64,000 bases of DNA, taken from positions 384,919,039-384,983,038 of the forward strand of contig CM046879.1 of NCBI GenBank assembly GCA_025667525.1. The letters are read 5' to 3'. Every line of letters begins with the position of its first letter. Position 1 is the first letter of the stretch. The notes below the pieces were generated by a model. That model was given only the letters and a program-made list of their open reading frames with translations, had not been told where the DNA came from and ran no database searches. The stretch comes from Glebionis coronaria (lineage: Eukaryota; Streptophyta; Magnoliopsida; Asterales; Asteraceae). The position numbers were made by a program, and so were the translations under genes. Shown here piece after piece: positions 58,133-64,000 of the stretch.

Positions 58133-60418
58133 CCTGTGTTCATTTATAACTACAGGGATAAACTTGGAAAACTTGATGAAAAGGCTGATGATGGTTTCTT
58201 CTTAGGATACTCTCCAACTGCCAAGGCCTTCAGAGTATTCAACACTAGAAGACTAGAAGTAGATGAAACCTTTCATGTCAGATTCAATGAAGATGATGAC
58301 GTCATACAGAGATCAGGAACAAAGGGTGATGAAAGAGATTTTAATGAAAACAGGTCTTTCCCAAGTGATGAATTCTTAGAACCAAGACCTTCTTGTCATC
58401 ACCGTCATCTCACCAACACCCTCACTCCTTATGTTCCTGCATTTGACCCTCTGTCAACACACAACATTGAAGTTCCCTCTTCTCAGGGTCTTAATGAAGA
58501 AGAACCATAGCCTTCCTGTAGTCCTTGTTCCACATCGGCTGAAGATGACTCACCTATTCTTCAAATTCCTGAAGACTCTCCTGTTGACAATGAATCTGTA
58601 CCCCTTGATATAGCTGAAGATGACACAGATACTGAGGTCATCTTTGAAGAAAGCCCTCCTACTCAGCAGGATGAAACTAAAATAGTGCTAGCTACCTCCA
58701 AAGCTGTCCATGTGTATGATTCCCCAGCTTCCCAAACTAAATGGTCAAGAGATCAGCACATTCTTCTTGTCAACATTATTGGGGAACCTAATGCAGGGGT
58801 TACTAATAGACAGCGAATTCATGACTTAGAGTCAGCCTCAACCAACGAATGTCTTTTCGCTGAATTTCTCTCTCAAATTGAACCTAAGAGAGTAGCTGAA
58901 GCTCTTATGGAAGATGGGTGGGTAGCTGCTATGCAAGAAGAAATTAATCAGTTCAAAAGGAACAAGGTATGGACTCTAGTGCCAGCTCCACCTGGTAAGA
59001 ACATCACAAGCACTAGATGGATTTACAGAAACAAGATGGATGAAATTGGAAACATCATCAGAAACAAGGCTAGGCTGGTTGCACAGTGGTATACACAGAC
59101 TGAAGGGATTGATTACGATGAAACTTTTGCCCCTGTGGCTAGACTTGAAGTTATCAGAATCTTCCTTGCTTATGCTGCATATATGAACTTCACTGTGTAT
59201 CAGATGGATGTTAAGAGTGCATTCCTCAATGGAGATTTGGCTGAGGAAGTATATGTTGAACAACTTGAAGGATTCGAGAACAACGAGTTTCCTAATCATG
59301 TGTACAGACTACACAAAGCAATGTATGGGCTAAAACAAGCTCCAAGGGCATGGTATGAAACTCTGTCTAATTTTTTAACTGATAATAAATTTGTCAGGGG
59401 TTCCATTGATAAAACACTCTTTACCTTCAAGGATTAGAGTGATTTCATCATTGTGCAGATTTATGTGGATGATATCATCTTTGGGTCAACTAATGTTAAT
59501 CTTAGTAAACTTTTTGCTAAATTAATGACCAAGAAATATGAGATGAGTATGATGGGCGAATTAACTTACTTTTTGGGGTTTCAAATTAAACAATGTCCTA
59601 AAGGAATTTTGATTTATCAAGAAGAGTATGTTAAAGATTTACTTAAAAAATATGACTTAGCTTATTGTGCATCAGTGAAATGCCCCATGCTTCCACCAAA
59701 AAACTTGGTTCCTGATGAGTCAGGGGTCTTTGTCAATGAGACTTTATATAGAGGCATGATTGGGTCACTCATGTATTTAACAGCCAATCGTCCTGATATC
59801 CAATTCTCCACATGTCTCTGTGTAAGGTACCAAGCTCACCCAAAAGAATCCCATCTAGTGGCTATTAAGAAACTTTTCAGGTATCTCAAGGGAACAACCT
59901 CACTAAATCTATGGTATCCCAAGGAATCAGGCTTTGATCTCAAGGCCTATTCAGATTCAGACTATGCTGGATGCTGCATTGACAGGAAAAGTACCTTAGG
60001 TAGCTATCAAATCCTAGGAGGAAAGTTGGTTGGATGGAGTGCAAAGAAGCAAAACTCTGTGGCAATGTCATCAGCTGAAGCTGAATATGTTGCTGCTGCG
60101 AGCTGTTGTTCACAGGTGCTTTCGATGAAGAGTCAATTATCTGACTATGAGATTCTATATGACAAAGTGCCAATCTTCTGTGATAACACCAGCGCCATTG
60201 CCATCTCCAACAATTATGTTCTTCACTCTCGAACTAAAAACATTAATATCAGTTATCATTTTATCAGGGATCATATAATGAAGGGAGATATTGAGCTGCA
60301 TTTCGTACCCACAGAGCTGCAACTAGCTGACATCTTTACCAAGCCTTTGGCTGAACCTTCGTTCAACAGGCTAGTTGCTGAGCTAGGCATGCTTAATATC
60401 TCTAAGCCTGTGGCTTGA
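58133..60418 (+). pseudogene. Element D pol part 2: integrase end, RT, RNase H
   Basis: One frame, continuing the integrase frame of 21029-22152, with stops at 58508 (TAG) and 59435 (TAG). It starts FIYNYRDKLGKLDEKADDG and FFLGYSPTAKAFRVFNTRR (integrase C-terminus). After an acidic linker come [63 protein letters not shown] (first RT Asp), [29 protein letters not shown] (catalytic YVDD intact) and RGMIGSLMYLTANRPDI. RNase H: LKAYSDSDYAG, AMSSAEAEYVAAASCCSQV, IFCDNTSAI, VPTELQLADIFTKPL. It ends at TGA 60416. RT and RNase H catalytic residues survive although integrase and protease are altered. Confidence 0.92.
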
Positions 60419-60746
60419 TATTTAATGTGTTCATTAATGTCTGATTAAATAATAAATGTTCTTCACATGAAAATAGGTAGTTACTTTCCAAGTAAATGCT
60501 AAAAACATTACCTATATTTAATTACTTCTTTTCCGAATAACAAGGAGACTTATGGTTTTGAAAGGTCAAGAGACCCACTTGTGTGAAGTGTTTTTCCCAC
60601 TACGCATTAATGCGTTTGAATAATTGTTTCAATTTTTTTATAAATATTGTCTCAAGATCTTTCTCACATACGACTATTCTCATTTCTCACAAACTCGTCT
60701 CTCTCTAAACCCTCTCACCATCTTCATCTTCCTCAACCTCGAATCC
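60419..60746 (+). promoter_or_regulatory. Putative internal promoter and leader of the D downstream ORF
   Basis: Between pol and the next ORF. It contains a 12-bp perfect palindrome CGCATTAATGCG (60603-60614), a TATA box TATAAATA (60639-60646) and then ~90 bp of C/T-rich sequence (ctcgtctctctctaaaccc). The ATG follows in good context (atccATGGc, 60747). This is the layout of a plant promoter with a pyrimidine-rich 5' leader. Function is inferred. Confidence 0.45.
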
Positions 60747-61897
60747 ATGGCTTTCCCAGTACCAAAGGCTTCTAATGTTACCTTCGAAATTAATGAGAGC
60801 ATCCTTTCTTCTAACAAATCGATTGGATGGCTCAAGGCTCCAAACAACACCTACACGTATCTGGTCAATTTCATGAAGAATTTTGATGTTAGTGAAGCAT
60901 TCAAAAAATCCTCATCCGTTTTCTACCAATAATACCTAAGGGAATTATGGTATTCTCCCGAAGTCATTGATGACACCATCAACTTTAACCTCTCTTGCAA
61001 TGAACACCCTTTCGCCTTCTCTCTCAAAGACTTTTCCAATGTGGCTGGGCTAAGGCATGGCGATGTGCCTGAAAGCTGTTGACAAGAAGGTTGTAAAGGA
61101 TGCCCTTGCCACACTTAAACCCAGATCTGATGTTAACCCATCCCTTACTCCTGCTGAAGTCGTGGCCAAGTCTCCTCTGAAGATCAGATATTTCTCACCT
61201 ATGTGGTGTGTCCTCTTCACACAAATAGTCAAATACCTGGGGTGGTATGCAGGGATCTCAAGACCAAATGGCATTTAATCATCAAACCATTGCATTTGGG
61301 CTGATATGGGGCACAAATGTAGATGTTGGAAGCATTTTGTTTTATAACCTTGTGGAAAAACTTAAGGGAACCAATCAAGTCAGGGAGAAAAATATTTGCT
61401 ATGTTCGATTTCTTTCTCTTCTCTTTGAAAGCCTGTTGGGTGACAACTACCACAACTCTGAACTCACAACCCTGAAGTCGTATCACATCACCAGAGCGAT
61501 CTACAAAGGGATTGGACCTGAGGATGTACTAGCTACTTCCCATATGTTGAACATTGCTAATAAACAACCTTCAGTTGTGAAGTCCTTGCTCCCTTCCTCT
61601 AAGTAGGTGAATACAACTGGTGTGTCTGGCAAGTCAGCGTCTTTGACCTCTGGGCAACACACCACGTCGTCCAAGGTAACAACTGGCCAACAGCCAAAGA
61701 AGAAGAAAACCCCATCTTCTTCCCAAACCAAAACTGTTGCTAAGGCCAGGGTTAAGAAGACTGTGAACCTCTCATCCTCCTCTGTTCCAGAGACTTCTGT
61801 GGACACAGAGACCTAAGGTGATAAACAACAGGAGTCTAGCATCTCGATCTCAGTTGAGACAACAAGGAACCAGCCCAATTACGCTGATATCGCACAG
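60747..61897 (+). pseudogene. Element D downstream (env-position) ORF, exon 1
   Basis: Unknown function. It starts MAFPVPKASNVTFEINES, then IGWLKAPNNTYTYLVNFMK, SEAFKKSSSVFYQ, a TAA at 60930, YLRELWYSPEVIDDTINF, VVKDALATLKPRSDVNP, SPLKIRYFSPMWCVLF, MQGSQDQMAFNHQTIAFGL and NICYVRFLSLLFESLLG. It ends with a Lys/Ser/Thr-rich basic tail (QPKKKKTPSSSQTK). I recall similar ORFs downstream of Copia pol in composite-family plants, usually annotated as hypothetical. Frame changes near 61050 and 61240 and stops at 60930, 61604 and 61814 break it. It sits where Sireviruses carry an env-like ORF; I see no signal peptide or transmembrane segment. It is followed by a GT donor at 61898. Confidence 0.6.
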
Positions 61898-62630
61898 GTA
61901 ATCAGTCTTATCATTTTTAGAGGTCCACAAGCAGCCACTCTCAAATGTCTATTGGTGAGAGTGGTGAAGTTAGGGTTATCGTCGACCCAGGAGTCTTTGT
62001 ATGCACTTAGAAATCGTTTAAGACTTCTATACACCCTGTCTCTGCACCAACGAGTGATTCATTTTTGTTTATAAAGAACCCCGATGACCCTGTACCCTCT
62101 AGAAAGTATTCAGGCAAAAAAACAACTTGAATACATTTATGTCTCGACCTATAATAGTTGTACCTCACACAGCCTCTTGGTTCCTTTAGAAAAAGAATCC
62201 CAAAAGTTTTACTTTTAGGGGGAGCTGAATAATCACCCTCAGCTCTCCTAGGGACAGCGTTATATGACGACCTTATCTTAAATCTTTTTCACAATTAAAA
62301 GAATCCCAAAGGATTTATCCTTTCATGGGGAGCTGAATCATCACCCTCAGCTTTCCTAGGGGCAGCGTAACAGGCGATCCTTAACCACATATGTTTCACA
62401 TAAAAGAGTCCCAAAGGTTTCTTAACCATTTGGAGGGGCTGAATAATCACACTCAGCTTTCCTAGGGGCAGCGAATGGTGACCATCAACCTCATACTTTT
62501 CACCATTAAAATAATCCCAAGGATTTATCCTTTGGAGTGGCTGAATAATCATCCTCAGCCTCTCTGGGACAGCAAACTGGTGACCATTCCCTTTATCTAT
62601 TTCACTGTTACTAACTTAAACAAATTACAG
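61898..62630 (+). other. Putative intron in the D downstream ORF
   Basis: Donor CACAG|GTAATC and acceptor AAATTACAG|GCTGAT, with a perfect TACTAAC branch-point-like word at 62609-62615, 15 bases before the acceptor. Both flanks are open coding sequence and join in phase 0 (...YADIAQ / ADVVQPNV...), while the interval itself is full of stops. It carries four tandem hairpin units (62186-62609). Splicing is inferred from sequence only. Confidence 0.5.
62186..62609 (+). repeat. Four tandem ~105-bp units with conserved hairpins
   Basis: Units begin near 62186, 62294, 62402 and 62504. Each reads aaaaGAATCCCAAA, a T-rich part, a G-rich run (gggggagctga in unit 1), a hairpin, a CTAGGGRCAGCG-like block (absent or weaker in unit 4) and a tgacgacc-like end. 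Hairpins: AGCTGA/TCAGCT at 62223-62244 and 62331-62352; GGCTGA/TCAGCT at 62437-62458; GGCTGA/TCAGCC at 62539-62560. All loops are ten bases. Spacing is 108, 106 and 102 bp. GGGGGAG purine runs before the 3' LTR are a Sirevirus trait as I recall it. Confidence 0.8.
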
Positions 62631-63996
62631 GCTGATGTTGTACAGCCAAATGTAGAATCTCTGGAGCAGTCAGATGAAGGAGCTGATAAATTGATTCAGG
62701 ATCAGCCAAATGAGGATGAGCCCATGCCTGATGTTGAAGAGGATGTGCTTGCTTTAATAGAAAGCTTCTTTGAACCTGAATCCATGCTAGATGATGAGAT
62801 TCTCCTTGAGGAGATGATTGAGGAGGAGGGTGATGAAGAGGATGATGATCAATAGTCTCTGTCTCCTCCAAAGGATATTGTTGTGTCCACACCAGCTACT
62901 GAAACCAATCCTCCTCCTAAGGAAGCTGTAGTGACTCCTACTTCTGATACTTCTGCTACCTTTGTCACCATAGTGTTCCAAAGGCCTTTATATGATCTGA
63001 CAGCCGAATTTTTTTTTTGATTATCCTACACAGACCAACTTTGACATATTGCCAAGAGAGGATGATTATGCACGACAAAGTCTGAACATCCATGACCTAA
63101 ATCCTGAACACCATTCCTCAGACATTGAACGCCTGTCAAGAAAGCTGGACATAGTAAAATCTGAAATGCATTCCTTCACTGTCAACTTTCAATAGATCAT
63201 CACACAGGCGGTTAAGGAGGCTGTCACTGAACCCATTAAGGATGGTACAAGAAAAGGAGTGTCCCATGGACTTAGTCATTTATCCACTCGTATCAAAGAT
63301 GTCATAGCCGTAGAGGTCCCTTCACTTTTCTCTACTCATGAGTTGACTATGCATAGAGAGTTTGAGGTTGTACGATCCAGGCAAGTTCGTCACACCAACT
63401 TCATAGTTGACCGTGTTCATCGCAGCATAAATTGTAACTATAACCAACTGTTGAAAATTGCCAGAGCTTCAAGAACCAGGCAAAGAGAAATGGCTGCCTC
63501 TATTGAGCAGATTGCTAAATACATTCAGGCACGTTTATCCAAACGTCTGAAAAGACAGGCTAAACGTGAGGGGGAGAAGGAAAATGTGCTTAACCTTGAA
63601 TCAGCTAAGCAAAGCTCAGGATCATCTGACAACACTATCCCTTCACCCATCCCTCTCTAAGTCATCACTCCGATAATTGTACCTAATGACGATGATGAAC
63701 TTAAGGGGGAGCAAAAGACAAAGGATGGAGTTGATTCATCAAAGTCCCTGACTCTGGTTAACACCAGCGAGGCTGTGGATGATGGTGAACCAGCTGCCAA
63801 GAAACTTAAGTTCACTGTTAGCTCCCTACCCAAAACTGTACAAAACCAAGCTCATATGGCTTTCCTCAAACAGGCTGAAGAACACAAGTGTGTTATCCTT
63901 TGTCTCGAAGAAAGGAAAGGAAATAGTTGTGGTAGACTCAGATGCCAAGCTAAAGAAAATAGCTGCGATGCTAGAGACAGGAGGATCAACCACTGA
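62631..63996 (+). pseudogene. Element D downstream ORF, exon 2
   Basis: It continues in phase from the intron: ADVVQPNVESLEQSDEG, then a strongly acidic run (EEMIEEEGDEEDDDQ) to TAG 62853. PPKDIVVSTPATETNPPP and VFQRPLYDLTAEFFF follow. The segment 63010-63195 is out of frame (LPREDDYARQSLNIHDLN). Then comes the helical, basic VSHGLSHLSTRIKDVIAVE, FEVVRSRQVRHTNFIVDRV, TRQREMAASIEQIAKYIQA, RLSKRLKRQAKREGEKE to TAA 63658, and a lysine-rich part up to the TGA at 63994. The acidic and coiled-coil-like composition suggests an interaction protein. The true end may lie beyond the window, and no 3' LTR is seen. Confidence 0.55.
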
Positions 63997-64000
63997 ACTA

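Larger units (their letters stand above)
17627..64000 (+). mobile_element. Element D: Sirevirus-like Copia, split by element C, 3' end outside
   Basis: The order is 5' LTR, initiator-Met primer site, long gag with several zinc knuckles, protease, integrase, [element C 22153-58132], RT, RNase H, then an extra downstream ORF still running at the window end. The Copia order PR-IN-RT-RH is clear. The long gag, the extra ORF after pol and repeated GGGGGAG purine runs recall Sireviruses; that lineage call is moderate. Removing C restores the integrase frame exactly across CCTGT. Two catalytic replacements (protease, integrase) and many stops show it is dead. Confidence 0.85.

Overview
This window looks like a repeat-packed stretch of a plant nuclear genome, and I found no host protein-coding gene in it. 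The evidence is plant-type LTR retrotransposons with initiator-tRNA-Met and TGGCGCC-type primer sites, a plant L1-type LINE with DUF4283-like ORF1 and zf-RVT tail, AT-rich non-coding DNA and TA-rich microsatellites. The gag, pol and downstream-ORF styles remind me of composite-family (Asteraceae) elements. That is an impression from family knowledge and not proven by the sequence. Almost every ORF carries stops or frameshifts.

Region 1 (1-13443): a Gypsy-type LTR (here X) is split by a plant L1-type LINE (about 996-13113). The LINE is itself split, between its endonuclease and reverse-transcriptase parts, by a non-coding Copia-like LTR element E (4543-9030; 763 and 761 bp LTRs; 5-bp duplication GCTGA). 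Region 2 (13444-17626): unassigned DNA with a G-box/CRE-rich patch and a tRNA-like relic. It is followed by two 3'-end fragments of a non-LTR retrotransposon stacked between (TAA)n tracts, then a scrap of LTR resembling that of element A.

Region 3 (17627-64000): a nested set, each step marked by a 5-bp target duplication. Copia element D (Sirevirus-like, 17627 to beyond the window) is interrupted by Gypsy element C (22153-58132, duplication CCTGT). The 3' LTR of C is interrupted by Gypsy element A (34737-56774, minus strand, duplication GTTTT). The gag of A is interrupted by Gypsy element B (42814-54049, plus strand, duplication ATAGG). By-eye LTR divergence falls from C (about 5 percent in a sample) to A (about 2 percent) to B (about 1.2 percent), as the nesting order requires. 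A and B are Athila-like gag-pol elements. C keeps only gag and protease, with 4-kb LTRs.

Most worth a second look: (i) the extra ORF downstream of D pol looks like a self-contained gene, with its own TATA box, pyrimidine-rich leader and a canonical intron; (ii) that intron holds four tandem ~105-bp units, each with a hairpin, one maintained by a compensatory change; (iii) blocks of 3' non-coding sequence are shared by A, B and the pol-less C; (iv) the (TAA)n-stacked LINE ends carry a nuclease-like C-terminus; (v) all three Gypsy elements keep a stem-loop or its remnant just after the coding region.
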